Assembly: GCF_030845195.1 (NCBI RefSeq)
Contig: NZ_CP132543.1
Span: 186,001-250,000 of the forward strand
From: Sanyastnella coralliicola
Lineage (GTDB): Bacteria > Bacteroidota > Bacteroidia > Flavobacteriales_D > Sanyastnellaceae
Reading direction: 5' to 3'
Length of the DNA: 64,000 nt
Under the pieces are notes generated by a model. It was not told where the DNA came from. It saw nothing but the letters and a program-made list of their open reading frames with translations, and ran no database searches. Positions 44,686 to 52,857 of this stretch are shown here, one piece after another. Position numbers and translations under genes: made by a program. The stretch's first letter is position 1, and each line of letters starts with the position of its first letter.

Positions 44686-44693
44686 TATCTTTG
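44686..44693 (+). promoter_or_regulatory. -7 box of the thioesterase gene
   Basis: TATCTTTG matches TAnnTTTG and ends 15 nt before the ATG at 44709. The open frame's first TTG (44691) lies inside this box and is not the start. Confidence 0.6.
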
Positions 44694-44708
44694 CGGGAAA
44701 TTTTCAAG

Positions 44709-45224
44709 ATGAAGCCAAGAAAAGCATCAGAAACATTCGCAAGTAGTAGTCGAATCGTTCTTCCTAACGATACGAATACCCTCGGAAACCTCATGGGAGG
44801 GCAGCTATTGAACTGGATGGATATCAACGCTGCCATCTCGGCTCATCGTCATTGTCGACGTGTGGTGGTTACCGCAGCTGTCAACAATGTATCCTTTGAT
44901 TCAGCGATTAATCTAGCCGACGTTGTTTCTATTGAATCTAAAGTGTCACGCGCTTTCAATTCTTCAATGGAGGTCTACTTAGATGTTTACGTTGAAAATC
45001 ACACTACGGGTGAACGCAGCAAGTGTAACGAAGCGATTTACACTTTCGTTGCAGTGGATCAACTAGGAGCGCCAATTCAGGTGCCAGAATTGATCCCTGA
45101 GACGGAGTCTGAAATCAAACGTTACGATAGCGCGTTGCGTCGTCGTCAACTTTCATTGATCCTTGCGGGTAAAATGAAACCGACAGATGCCACTGAGCTT
45201 CGTATCCTGTTTACTGGCGAGTAA
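44709..45224 (+). CDS. Acyl-CoA thioesterase (hotdog fold, YciA/BACH-like)
   Basis: A 171-residue protein from the ATG at 44709. Hallmarks: D-T-N-T-L-G-N-L-M-G-G-Q-L-L-N-W-M-D (catalytic Asn/Asp region and hotdog helix), then V-S-F-D-S-A-I and the E-A-I-Y-T-F-V-A strand. It hydrolyses acyl-CoA to free acid and CoA in the cytosol; chain length cannot be told. It converges with the glycosyltransferase gene, overlapping its 3' end by 14 nt. Confidence 0.9.
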   Translation: MKPRKASETFASSSRIVLPNDTNTLGNLMGGQLLNWMDINAAISAHRHCRRVVVTAAVNNVSFDSAINLADVVSIESKVSRAFNSSMEVYLDVYVENHTTGERSKCNEAIYTFVAVDQLGAPIQVPELIPETESEIKRYDSALRRRQLSLILAGKMKPTDATELRILFTGE

Positions 45225-46200
45225 GGTGTGAAATGATCCGAGCTGGATCAATCTGAGTAATACAGCGCTCTTCTTTACCGTATTTGCATCGATCTCCTAG
45301 CTTCGAGCATGGACGTTTGTTGAGTCCTTCAGGTTCAATGATAACGCTTCCTGCTGCTGGTTTGTACGGGTACATTCCAAAGTCCGGAGTAGTACAACCC
45401 CAAACGGAAATAACCGGACGATTCATCGCTGCAGCAATGTGCATCATGCCTGTGTCTCCGGCAACGACCTTAGTGGCTTGAGCAATGACGCTTGCACTTC
45501 CATTGACGGAGAGCTTGCCCGCTGCATTGAATACCTTACCTGGGAATTGGCCTTCCAGCGATTGGCTTGTTTCTACATCTGAAGGTCCGCCAATGATGAT
45601 CACAGGGAGTTCACTTCCTTCGCACAGCTGCGCGATGAAGTCTTCTTCCATTCGCTTACCAATATGGGCAGCACCAATGGCAATTGCATGGAAAGCTCCT
45701 TTGAGATTTGGGAAGAGTTCTTGAATATTGATTTCTTCTCCCGGTGGTACGTAGAATTCTAATCCTTTATCATCCGCCTGAACACTAAAAGCCTTCAAGG
45801 TGTCGAGGTAGCGATCTACAATGTGCTTGTCGGGCATTTTATTCACTCCGAAGTTCACTAAGAGCCACTTTTCCTTGTTGTACTTCTTGAAAGTGAAATC
45901 AATCATCTTCAATGATCGCTTGACCATGCGTGAACGAATGTTGCGATGAAGATCAATGATGTAGTCGTATTGCTCTTCTTTGAGCTCTTCCATGACTTCG
46001 GCGGTAGCCTTTTCAATAGAATAGACCTTAGAGACACGTGGGTTTGATTCCACAAGTGGAGCATAAGCCTTCTTTGTCAAGAAGTGAATTTCTGAATCTC
46101 CCTCCATCTGTTCCTCAATAGCTCGAAGCACAGGTGTGGTCAACACGATGTCGCCAATGGAAGAAAAACGAATAACTAGAAATTTCGCAGGTCTGCTCAT
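45211..46200 (-). CDS. Glycosyltransferase family 9 (heptosyltransferase-like)
   Basis: A 329-residue cytosolic enzyme. The N-terminus V-I-R-F-S-S-I-G-D-I-V-L-T-T-P-V is the ADP-heptose-dependent transferase opening, and G-D-T-G-M-M-H-I-A-A-A is the C-terminal donor-site motif. It probably adds heptose to the lipopolysaccharide inner core. The frame runs on to 46287 across the tatD promoter, so the ATG at 46200 is chosen. A -7 box TATTTTTG ends 6 nt upstream; its promoter faces that of tatD. Confidence 0.9.
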   Translation of the reverse strand: MSRPAKFLVIRFSSIGDIVLTTPVLRAIEEQMEGDSEIHFLTKKAYAPLVESNPRVSKVYSIEKATAEVMEELKEEQYDYIIDLHRNIRSRMVKRSLKMIDFTFKKYNKEKWLLVNFGVNKMPDKHIVDRYLDTLKAFSVQADDKGLEFYVPPGEEINIQELFPNLKGAFHAIAIGAAHIGKRMEEDFIAQLCEGSELPVIIIGGPSDVETSQSLEGQFPGKVFNAAGKLSVNGSASVIAQATKVVAGDTGMMHIAAAMNRPVISVWGCTTPDFGMYPYKPAAGSVIIEPEGLNKRPCSKLGDRCKYGKEERCITQIDPARIISHLTRQ

Positions 46201-46206
46201 GCGGGC

Positions 46207-46214
46207 CAAAAATA
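46207..46214 (-). promoter_or_regulatory. -7 box of the glycosyltransferase 9 gene, leaderless spacing
   Basis: TATTTTTG on the minus strand, 6 nt before the ATG at 46200. Confidence 0.5.
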
Positions 46215-46250
46215 TACATTTCATACGCAGTGCCTCGCGGAACTGAATTG

Positions 46251-46258
46251 TACTTTTG
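46251..46258 (+). promoter_or_regulatory. -7 box of tatD, leaderless spacing
   Basis: TACTTTTG, then 4 nt (CACC), then the ATG at 46263. It excludes the longer frame that opens at 46230. Confidence 0.6.
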
Positions 46259-46262
46259 CACC

Positions 46263-47033
46263 ATGTTTTTGATCGATACCCATACACATCTGTATTCGTC
46301 GCAATTTGATGAAGACCGTGAGGAAATGGTTCAGCGTGCTTTTGACGCTGGTGTGAAGCAAATGCTATTGCCGAATATTGACTTGGAGTCGATTCAAGGG
46401 ATGAAAGACCTTGTTGCTGCGCATCCTGATGCGATGTACCCTATGATGGGACTTCATCCTTGTTCTGTGAAAGCTGACTTTCAAGAGGTACTTGCCACAC
46501 TAAAGGCAGAACTAGAAAACGGAGAATACATCGCTGTAGGGGAGATGGGGATGGATCTATACTGGGATAAAACCTTTCTCGAGGAGCAGAAGGAAGCATT
46601 TCGCATTCAGATTGAATGGGCGAAAGAGAAAGGACTTCCAGTGGTGTTGCACGTGAGAGATGCATTTGACGAGACGCTTTCGCTACTCGATGAATTGAAT
46701 GACGACCGCCTAACCGGTGTATTCCATTGTTTCACAGGGACTGAAGAGCACGCCCAGCACATCGATGGCTATGGTGGATTCTATTTTGGCATTGGTGGCG
46801 TGGTGACTTTCAAGAACGGAGGAGTCGATAAAGTGTTGCCTTCTATTGATCGCTCGAAGATCATTCTGGAAACCGATAGCCCTTACCTCGCTCCCAAACC
46901 GCATCGTGGTAAGCGCAACGAATCTGCCTATACTCAATTGGTAGCCCAGCGTTCTGCAGATGTACTTGAAATGTCCATCGATGAGCTAGCAGCGTTGACG
47001 ACAACAAACGCACAACGCTTGTTCAACATCTAA
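46263..47033 (+). CDS. tatD: TatD family metal-dependent hydrolase
   Basis: A 256-residue TIM-barrel hydrolase. The metal ligands are in D-T-H-T-H-L-Y (residues ~5-11), G-L-H-P, H-V-R-D-A, H-C-F-T-G and the final E-T-D-S-P-Y-L-A-P. TatD enzymes act as 3'-5' DNases in several bacteria. The start at 46263 gives the normal N-terminus and follows a -7 box by 4 nt. ansA starts 15 nt downstream, so they are an operon. Confidence 0.93.
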   Translation: MFLIDTHTHLYSSQFDEDREEMVQRAFDAGVKQMLLPNIDLESIQGMKDLVAAHPDAMYPMMGLHPCSVKADFQEVLATLKAELENGEYIAVGEMGMDLYWDKTFLEEQKEAFRIQIEWAKEKGLPVVLHVRDAFDETLSLLDELNDDRLTGVFHCFTGTEEHAQHIDGYGGFYFGIGGVVTFKNGGVDKVLPSIDRSKIILETDSPYLAPKPHRGKRNESAYTQLVAQRSADVLEMSIDELAALTTTNAQRLFNI

Positions 47034-47048
47034 TTCGCATATTGCGTC

Positions 47049-48089
47049 ATGGCTAGATCGGTCTTAATCATATATACAGGAGGCACCATCGGTATGATGG
47101 AAGATCCGGAATCGCGTTCGTTGATTCCTTTTGATTTTGAACAGCTCTCTCATCAGGTTCCTGAGCTGACACGCTTTGATCTGGTTATTGACGCCGTTTC
47201 TTTTGATCCGATCTTGGACTCTTCAAACATCCAAGTAGAGCACTGGCAGCAGATGGCGCGCCAGATAGAAAGCAACTACGAGCAATATGATGGTTTCGTG
47301 GTGCTGCATGGTACAGATACCATGGCCTACTCAGCTTCTGCATTGAGTTTCATGCTTCGTGGATTGCAGAAACCAGTGATATTCACAGGAAGTCAGCTTC
47401 CGATAGGGGTATTGCGTACCGATGGAAAAGAGAATCTTATTACTTCCATTCAGCTGGCTGGGATGGCTTCGAACAATACTCCGGTAATTCGAGAAGTAGC
47501 CATCTATTTTGGCTCCGCTCTCTATCGAGGAAATCGTACACACAAATACAGTACGGAAGCGTTTGACGCGATTCATAGTCCGAATCTTCCGGCGCTAGCC
47601 GAAGCAGGCATACACGTGCAGTTTCGAACCAATTTATTCCCTGTAGTATCTGAAGAAACACCTTTTTCTGTCCAATATGAGATGGATTCTAGGGTGGCTG
47701 TGCTGAAATTATTCCCGGGTATTCGCAAAGAAGTAGTGCAAGGGATTTGCAGCACGCCAAATCTTAAAGGTTTGATAATAGAGACCTTCGGATCAGGTAA
47801 TTCTCCAGACCTCCCATGGTTCATTGAAGAACTCGGGAAATTGCGCGAAAAGGGCGTGTTTATGGTGAATGTGACGCAATGCAGTGAAGGCTTTGTAGAG
47901 CAAGGTAGGTACGCAACGAGTACTTCCATGATGGAGTTAGGAGTGATACCAGCGGCCGATATGACCTTTGAGGCAGCACTGACAAAAATGATGTATTTAA
48001 TACCCCAGTGTGGAGATGTTGAAACATTTGGAAATCAGATGCTTACACCTATGCGAGGAGAGTTGACATCCTACTCTTCACTTGTATAG
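47049..48089 (+). CDS. ansA: Type I L-asparaginase
   Basis: A 346-residue cytosolic asparaginase; no signal peptide, which separates it from the secreted type II. Catalytic Thr residues are in Y-T-G-G-T-I-G-M (residue ~10) and H-G-T-D-T-M-A-Y (~98). It hydrolyses Asn to Asp and ammonia. It is the second gene of the tatD operon, 15 nt apart. Confidence 0.93.
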   Translation: MARSVLIIYTGGTIGMMEDPESRSLIPFDFEQLSHQVPELTRFDLVIDAVSFDPILDSSNIQVEHWQQMARQIESNYEQYDGFVVLHGTDTMAYSASALSFMLRGLQKPVIFTGSQLPIGVLRTDGKENLITSIQLAGMASNNTPVIREVAIYFGSALYRGNRTHKYSTEAFDAIHSPNLPALAEAGIHVQFRTNLFPVVSEETPFSVQYEMDSRVAVLKLFPGIRKEVVQGICSTPNLKGLIIETFGSGNSPDLPWFIEELGKLREKGVFMVNVTQCSEGFVEQGRYATSTSMMELGVIPAADMTFEAALTKMMYLIPQCGDVETFGNQMLTPMRGELTSYSSLV

Positions 48090-48220
48090 AAATCGCTTGT
48101 GTTTGAAGGGCTTTGGAATTGTTGTTCTCATTGATTTTTTCGTAATTTGCCGCCCACTTAAAGGAGGGAAAGTGGCGTTAGAACTTGAGTAATGCCGAGT
48201 CACCTGTCAGTGGAAATCAC

Positions 48221-48305
48221 GGAGAGGTGGCCGAGTGGCTTAAGGCGCACGCCTGGAAAGCGTGTTTCCCGCAAGGGATCCAGGGTTCGAATCCCTGTCT
48301 CTCCG
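48221..48305 (+). tRNA. tRNA-Ser (GGA)
   Basis: An 85-nt class II tRNA. Acceptor GGAGAGG pairs with TCTCTCC (one G-U), the anticodon stem GCACGC/GCGTGT closes the loop CTGGAAA (anticodon GGA), a long variable arm follows, and the T-arm is CAGGG-TTCGAAT-CCCTG. Discriminator G. CCA is not encoded. A shortened box TAATTTG lies upstream near 48143. Confidence 0.95.
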
Positions 48306-48389
48306 CTAAGTCAACAAACCAAACAAAGGAAATAACTGAATATTAAAGGTTAACCCATTCAGACAAGAAGTTAAATCAATTAAAGAACC

Positions 48390-49304
48390 ATGAAAAAACT
48401 GCTTGCGTTCATTGCCATCTTCGGAGCTCTTACATTCGGATTGGCGAACAATCTTTCTGCTCAAGATGGAGGAGAAACAATTACAGAAGAAGTAACAGAT
48501 GCTGCCGGAGAAATGGTAGACGAAGCTGGCGATGCCATGGAAGCAGGCGCTGATTCTGCTGCCGCTGCTGCTCAGAAAGCTGCTGCGAACCTTCAAAACC
48601 GTGCTCAAGCAGCCAAAGAAGCTCTCGAGGCGGACGCTGCTGATGCTCCTGCTGAAAAGCGTGAAGTATTGAGCTTCCACCAAACAGTGAAGCGTTACTT
48701 CATCGAAGGGGGTGCAACGTTCATGGCTTTCGTATTGATCTGTCTAATCTTCGGATTGGCACTTGCGATCGAGCGTATCATTTACTTGAACATGGCTACC
48801 ACAAACACTGACAAACTTTTAGCGAAAGTTGAAGACGCGCTAAAAGCAGGTGGTGCTGAAGCGGCAAAAGAAGTTTGCCGTAACACTCGTGGTCCTGTTG
48901 CTTCAATCTTCTACCAAGGTCTTGACCGTTACGACGGTGATTTCCAAGAGATGGTGAAGGCAATTGAAGACAACGGTTCAGTTGAAATGAGCAAGCTAGA
49001 GAGCGGTCTTTCTTGGATATCACTCTTTATCGCACTCGCACCGATGCTTGGTTTCATGGGAACGGTAATCGGTATGATCTCGGCCTTCGATAAGATTGCT
49101 GAGGCGAACACAATTAACGCATCTATTGTAGCAGGTGGTATTAAGGTAGCCTTGATTACTACGGTATCGGGTCTTATTGTAGCCATCATTCTTCAGATTT
49201 TCTACAACTACATTCTTTCTAAGATCGATAGCCTAGTGCTAGATATGGAAGAATCTTCGATGGAACTAGTAGATATGCTCTACAAGATGCGTCGATCTAA
49301 GTAA
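48390..49304 (+). CDS. exbB: MotA/TolQ/ExbB proton channel family protein
   Basis: A 304-residue inner membrane protein. It opens with a cleavable-looking signal (1-25, ends L-S-A-Q), then an Ala/Glu-rich, probably coiled-coil periplasmic stretch (26-85), then three helices (about 105-127, 208-232, 248-272) with the TolQ/ExbB core G-L-S-W-I-S-L-F-I-A...G-F-M-G-T-V. The added N-terminal part makes it longer than E. coli ExbB (244). It heads an operon with one unknown membrane protein and two ExbD proteins, and energises outer-membrane uptake or T9SS-like work with proton motive force. Confidence 0.92.
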   Translation: MKKLLAFIAIFGALTFGLANNLSAQDGGETITEEVTDAAGEMVDEAGDAMEAGADSAAAAAQKAAANLQNRAQAAKEALEADAADAPAEKREVLSFHQTVKRYFIEGGATFMAFVLICLIFGLALAIERIIYLNMATTNTDKLLAKVEDALKAGGAEAAKEVCRNTRGPVASIFYQGLDRYDGDFQEMVKAIEDNGSVEMSKLESGLSWISLFIALAPMLGFMGTVIGMISAFDKIAEANTINASIVAGGIKVALITTVSGLIVAIILQIFYNYILSKIDSLVLDMEESSMELVDMLYKMRRSK

Positions 49305-49318
49305 TAAGGAGGCTTAGC

Positions 49319-49786
49319 ATGAAAAGTCAAGGATTAAAAATCGGACTAGCGGTTCTTCGTACGCTGATCATTGCTATCGGGTCAATTCTATTGATCATGA
49401 TCGCAGGAGCAAGCGTTGCTGAAGAAACGTATGTCGAGGGGATGGCCAACTACGGTGGCCTACTCGACGGGGTTTACAACCTGATGGTTGGTGCGCTCGT
49501 ACTATGTGCAGCAGCAGCGATCATCTTCGGACTGGTCTATTTCTTCGGTAACATCAAAAATCGCATGGGTTCTCTTATTGGATTCGCGGTATTCGCTGTG
49601 ATCGGATTGATCAGTTTCTACGCTCTAGCAGACGGTACGGTACTTTCAGCATACGAAAGCTCAGGTATCGAAGTAACTGAAGGTGAGTCATCTTTTGCAG
49701 GTGGCGGAGTAATCTTTGTATACATCCTAGGAGGAATTGCACTACTCAGCATCATTTGGGCTGAGGTGAGCCGATTCTTCAAATAA
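49319..49786 (+). CDS. Small membrane protein of the Exb operon
   Basis: A 155-residue protein with four membrane helices (about 12-31, 52-75, 85-103, 130-150) and no known domain. It sits between exbB and the first exbD, 14 and 11 nt apart, so it is surely co-expressed. The acidic stretch between helices 3 and 4 faces one side. A part in the ExbB-ExbD complex is an inference from position. I do not recognise the family. Confidence 0.85.
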   Translation: MKSQGLKIGLAVLRTLIIAIGSILLIMIAGASVAEETYVEGMANYGGLLDGVYNLMVGALVLCAAAAIIFGLVYFFGNIKNRMGSLIGFAVFAVIGLISFYALADGTVLSAYESSGIEVTEGESSFAGGGVIFVYILGGIALLSIIWAEVSRFFK

Positions 49787-49797
49787 CCCCGAATCGA

Positions 49798-50565
49798 ATG
49801 GCAAGAAGACCACTACAAGAAATCAATGCAGGATCGATGGCTGACATCGCCTTCCTTCTATTGATTTTCTGGCTGGTGACTACGACCATCGACTCGGACG
49901 AAGGGGTGAAACGTCAGTTACCACCACCGGTGCCGCCAGACGTCAACGTTCCTCCAGTGCGAGAGCGTAACGTATTCGTGGTACTTGTGAACGCGAACAA
50001 CGACCTCCTCGTGGAAGGTGAAGAATTGAAAATCGACCGATTGAAGGATCGTGCGAAAGACTTCCTCACAGCTACAGGAGACGGAATACTCTACCCAGAG
50101 ACTCCAGAAGATCCAGATCTTCCAGTGAGAGAATGGGTACGAAAAGCATTCGTAGCACAGAAGGTTGCCGAATATGAAGCAGCTGTGCGTGGAGCATCTG
50201 ATCCAGATGCGAAAAAGGCATTCCAAAAAGTACTCGAGAGCTGGCGAGATAAACTCGCGGCCATCGATCTACTTGGAGGAGATTACCGCCAGCTTCCTGG
50301 ATCGGCGATCATTTCTATGCGAAATGACCGCAACACTAGCTACGATACTTACATCCAGGTGAATAACGAGCTGGAAGCAGCCATCAATGAGCTTCGTGAC
50401 GAGCTCTCGCAGGCGAAATTCGGCATGTCTTATTCAGCTTTGGAAGAGAAGTACGAGAAGAGCCCTGACGAGCTTACTCGCCAGAAAATCTTCGCTGTAC
50501 GAGCTGTATATCCACAACGTATCTCTGAGGCTGAGCCACAGGATGCAGGAGCAGTGTATAACTAA
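49798..50565 (+). CDS. exbD: ExbD/TolR family protein, long form
   Basis: A 255-residue ExbD-like protein, against about 140 in most bacteria. The N-terminus I-N-A-G-S-M-A-D-I-A-F-L-L-L-I-F-W has the proton-carrying Asp in A-D-I near residue 17. The usual periplasmic fold is followed by a charged helical insertion (about 120-160) and another helical end (about 190-255). It is in operon with exbB and a second exbD. The extension is shared with the third ExbD gene at 51186. Confidence 0.9.
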   Translation: MARRPLQEINAGSMADIAFLLLIFWLVTTTIDSDEGVKRQLPPPVPPDVNVPPVRERNVFVVLVNANNDLLVEGEELKIDRLKDRAKDFLTATGDGILYPETPEDPDLPVREWVRKAFVAQKVAEYEAAVRGASDPDAKKAFQKVLESWRDKLAAIDLLGGDYRQLPGSAIISMRNDRNTSYDTYIQVNNELEAAINELRDELSQAKFGMSYSALEEKYEKSPDELTRQKIFAVRAVYPQRISEAEPQDAGAVYN

Positions 50566-50579
50566 ACTCAGAAGCACAC

Positions 50580-51050
50580 ATGGCACAATTTGGAAAAAAG
50601 AAGAAGAGGGTCGTTGGAGAGGTATCTACCGCTTCACTTCCTGACATCGTGTTCATGCTTCTTTTCTTCTTCATGGTGGCAACTGTATTGCGTACCGAAG
50701 AAGAGAAGGTTCGTGTGATCCGACCTGACGCCTCTGAGCTCTACCGTATTGAGAAGAAACACTTGATTCGCTACGTCAACATCGGTGTACCTCAGGATAC
50801 CCGCTACGGAACAGATCCTGTGATGCAGTTGAACGATGCCTTTGCTTCTCCAGCTGAAATCTATGAATGGGTTGAAAAAGAGCGTACAACGCTCAACGAA
50901 GCTGAGCAAAGTAAGATGTGGGTTTCACTAAAAGTGGACAAAGAAACGAAGATGGGAATCGTGACAGATGTGAAGCAAGAGCTCCGCAAAGCATCTGCAC
51001 TGAAAGTACTCTACTCTGCAGGTCGTCGTGACCGTACAGGAGAGGAGTAA
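50580..51050 (+). CDS. exbD: ExbD/TolR family protein, short form
   Basis: A 156-residue ExbD of normal length. The basic start G-K-K-K-K-R leads to V-S-T-A-S-L-P-D-I-V-F-M-L-L-F-F-F-M, with the proton-carrying Asp in L-P-D-I near residue 22, then the periplasmic domain. Two different ExbD subunits in one operon are common in Bacteroidota. It lies 14 nt after the long exbD and ends the operon at a strong terminator. Confidence 0.9.
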   Translation: MAQFGKKKKRVVGEVSTASLPDIVFMLLFFFMVATVLRTEEEKVRVIRPDASELYRIEKKHLIRYVNIGVPQDTRYGTDPVMQLNDAFASPAEIYEWVEKERTTLNEAEQSKMWVSLKVDKETKMGIVTDVKQELRKASALKVLYSAGRRDRTGEE

Positions 51051-51070
51051 TCTCAATTCAAGAAATAGTA

Positions 51071-51099
51071 AAAAGGGAATCCATTGGGTTCCCTTTTTT
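51071..51099 (+). terminator. Terminator of the exb operon
   Basis: AAAAGGGAA (51071-51079) pairs with TTCCCTTTT (51089-51097), with a short inner CC/GG pair and a T run after it. Confidence 0.85.
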
Positions 51100-51185
51100 G
51101 ATATGTGATTATTAGGTCAAAGTGTTGATTGACAATTGAATAAGGTGATGTTTGAAGGCGTTGAATAGGAAATACTAATTATCCT

Positions 51186-51938
51186 ATGAAACGTACAGTT
51201 CCACAGATTGCAGCCTCCTCCATGGCTGACATCGCTTTCCTGCTACTCATCTTTTGGTTACTCTCTAGCACGCTCAATGGAGATGAGGGAATCAAACGAT
51301 TTCTACCGCCCTTTTCAGATTCTCCGAGTCAAGCCGATCCAACTAATGATCGCAATGCATTGGTGGTGCTGAGCAACGCTTTTGACCAACTTTTGGTCGA
51401 TGGAGAAGAACTCGATGTGAGCGAATTGAGAACACGCTGTGTTGAGTTTGTTGTTGCCAATGGTGATGGAGTTACTTCTCCAGTATTGGCTCCCATCGAG
51501 GGAGTGCCCGTTCGGGAAATGGTCAACGATCAGGTCATCCGGGAAAAGCGGACGAACTACCAGCTCCGATTGAATCAGGGAGAAATCTCTCAAGCTACCT
51601 TCAATGAAGCGATGGAGAAACTTGACCGTTGGGAGGCTGCAGTAGAAGAGTTGGGAAGGTTCTCAGCACTGCCCGGTAGCGCCGTCATCAGTGTGAATTG
51701 TGATCGCGCGACATCTTATGACCTCTACATCGCCATCCAGAATGAACTGGAGGCCGCGATTCGGGAACAACGTGACCGCATTGCCAAGGAGCGTTTTGAA
51801 ATGACTTACACTGAAATGGAAGCAGAGTGGAAACGTCAGCCGGAGAATGAAGCGCTCGGTAGGCAAGTTATCGCTATTCGCGAAGTGTACCCTTACATCA
51901 TTTCAGAGGCGCAGACTATGGCTGAGGGAACGCCTTGA
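51186..51938 (+). CDS. exbD: Third ExbD/TolR family protein, long form
   Basis: A 250-residue paralog of the long ExbD at 49798, with the same start I-A-A-S-S-M-A-D-I-A-F-L-L-L-I-F-W and the same late stretch L-P-G-S-A-V-I-S-V-N-C-D-R-A-T-S-Y-D. It lies after the operon terminator, 135 nt on, so it is transcribed separately. The final codons overlap the 3' end of the convergent dehydrogenase gene by 23 nt. It may form an alternative complex with the same ExbB. Confidence 0.88.
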   Translation: MKRTVPQIAASSMADIAFLLLIFWLLSSTLNGDEGIKRFLPPFSDSPSQADPTNDRNALVVLSNAFDQLLVDGEELDVSELRTRCVEFVVANGDGVTSPVLAPIEGVPVREMVNDQVIREKRTNYQLRLNQGEISQATFNEAMEKLDRWEAAVEELGRFSALPGSAVISVNCDRATSYDLYIAIQNELEAAIREQRDRIAKERFEMTYTEMEAEWKRQPENEALGRQVIAIREVYPYIISEAQTMAEGTP

Positions 51939-52857
51939 TGATTTTGTCTGCAAGAAAGCTGCTGAGCTTGACATAACTCTCATGTGTCCATCCGGCTACA
52001 TGAGGTGATAGCACTACATTTTCGGCCTGAATAAGATAACGGAAGGCCTCCGGAAGCGCTTCGGCCGAAAGGCTCTCAAAGGAGCGCTTCTCGTATTCTA
52101 ATACATCCAAACATGCTCCGGCGATCGTTTGATTACGAAGGCCTTCAACAAGTGCTTCCGTATCAACGTTTTTGCCGCGGGCAGTATTGATTAATATGAA
52201 CGGACGAGCGCACGCTTCAATGAAGGCTGCATCAACATAATGATGCGTTTCTTCACTTTGTGGGAGATGGAGGCTGATGATGTCTGATTCAGCCTGGAGA
52301 TAATCCAGCGAGACGTCTTCAACACCGGGGAATTCGACTTTTTTGTACTTGTCATAGGCAATGATACGGCATCGGAATCCTTGTAGTTTTTCCGCTAGCG
52401 CGGAACCCATTTTCCCGAATCCGATAATACCCACTGTTTTCTCCGCTAGTTCCCAACCGCGGTTTTCTTCTCTCCTCCAGATGCCTTGACGCACTTCGTT
52501 GTCGGCCCGCTTTAAATGATTAGCAAGCATGAGGAGCATACCGATGGCTTGCTCACCCACCGCGTCTCGATTTCCTTCAGGAGAATTGAACACTTGAATA
52601 CCTCGCGATTCCGCGATAGCGAGATCAATATTTTCTAAACCAGCACCACTACGAGCAATAAACTTCAACTGTGAAGCAGCATCGAAGAAGCCCTGGTCAA
52701 CGGGAATGCGACTGCGAATTACTACCCCTTGATAGGCAGGTAGCTTCTCGAGAATTTCATCATATGAACTAAAATGATCGTGCTCACAGATACATCCATG
52801 GGCGGTCAAACGCTGCTCAAGGATTTCATGGACCTGGTCAATAAATAGAACTCTCAT
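51916..52857 (-). CDS. D-2-hydroxyacid dehydrogenase
   Basis: A 313-residue NAD-dependent dehydrogenase of the SerA/PdxB-like family. The Rossmann motif G-F-G-K-M-G-S is near 146; the catalytic triad is in T-A-R-G (Arg), D-V-L-E (Glu) and S-P-H-V-A-G-W-T (His). It lacks the C-terminal ACT domain of full-length SerA, so a phosphoglycerate dehydrogenase role is possible but not shown. The ATG directly follows the mgtE stop, so the two form an operon. A 13-bp repeat lies in the Rossmann helix (S-A-L-A-E-K). Confidence 0.88.
   Translation of the reverse strand: MRVLFIDQVHEILEQRLTAHGCICEHDHFSSYDEILEKLPAYQGVVIRSRIPVDQGFFDAASQLKFIARSGAGLENIDLAIAESRGIQVFNSPEGNRDAVGEQAIGMLLMLANHLKRADNEVRQGIWRREENRGWELAEKTVGIIGFGKMGSALAEKLQGFRCRIIAYDKYKKVEFPGVEDVSLDYLQAESDIISLHLPQSEETHHYVDAAFIEACARPFILINTARGKNVDTEALVEGLRNQTIAGACLDVLEYEKRSFESLSAEALPEAFRYLIQAENVVLSPHVAGWTHESYVKLSSFLADKIIKAFPQP
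52390..52405 (+). repeat. Interspersed 13-mer CGCTAGCGCGGAA, copy 6 (perfect dyad)
   Basis: The full 16 bp TTCCGCTAGCGCGGAA is a perfect inverted repeat, TTCCGC and GCGGAA around TAGC; the 13-mer is 52393-52405. Confidence 0.88.
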
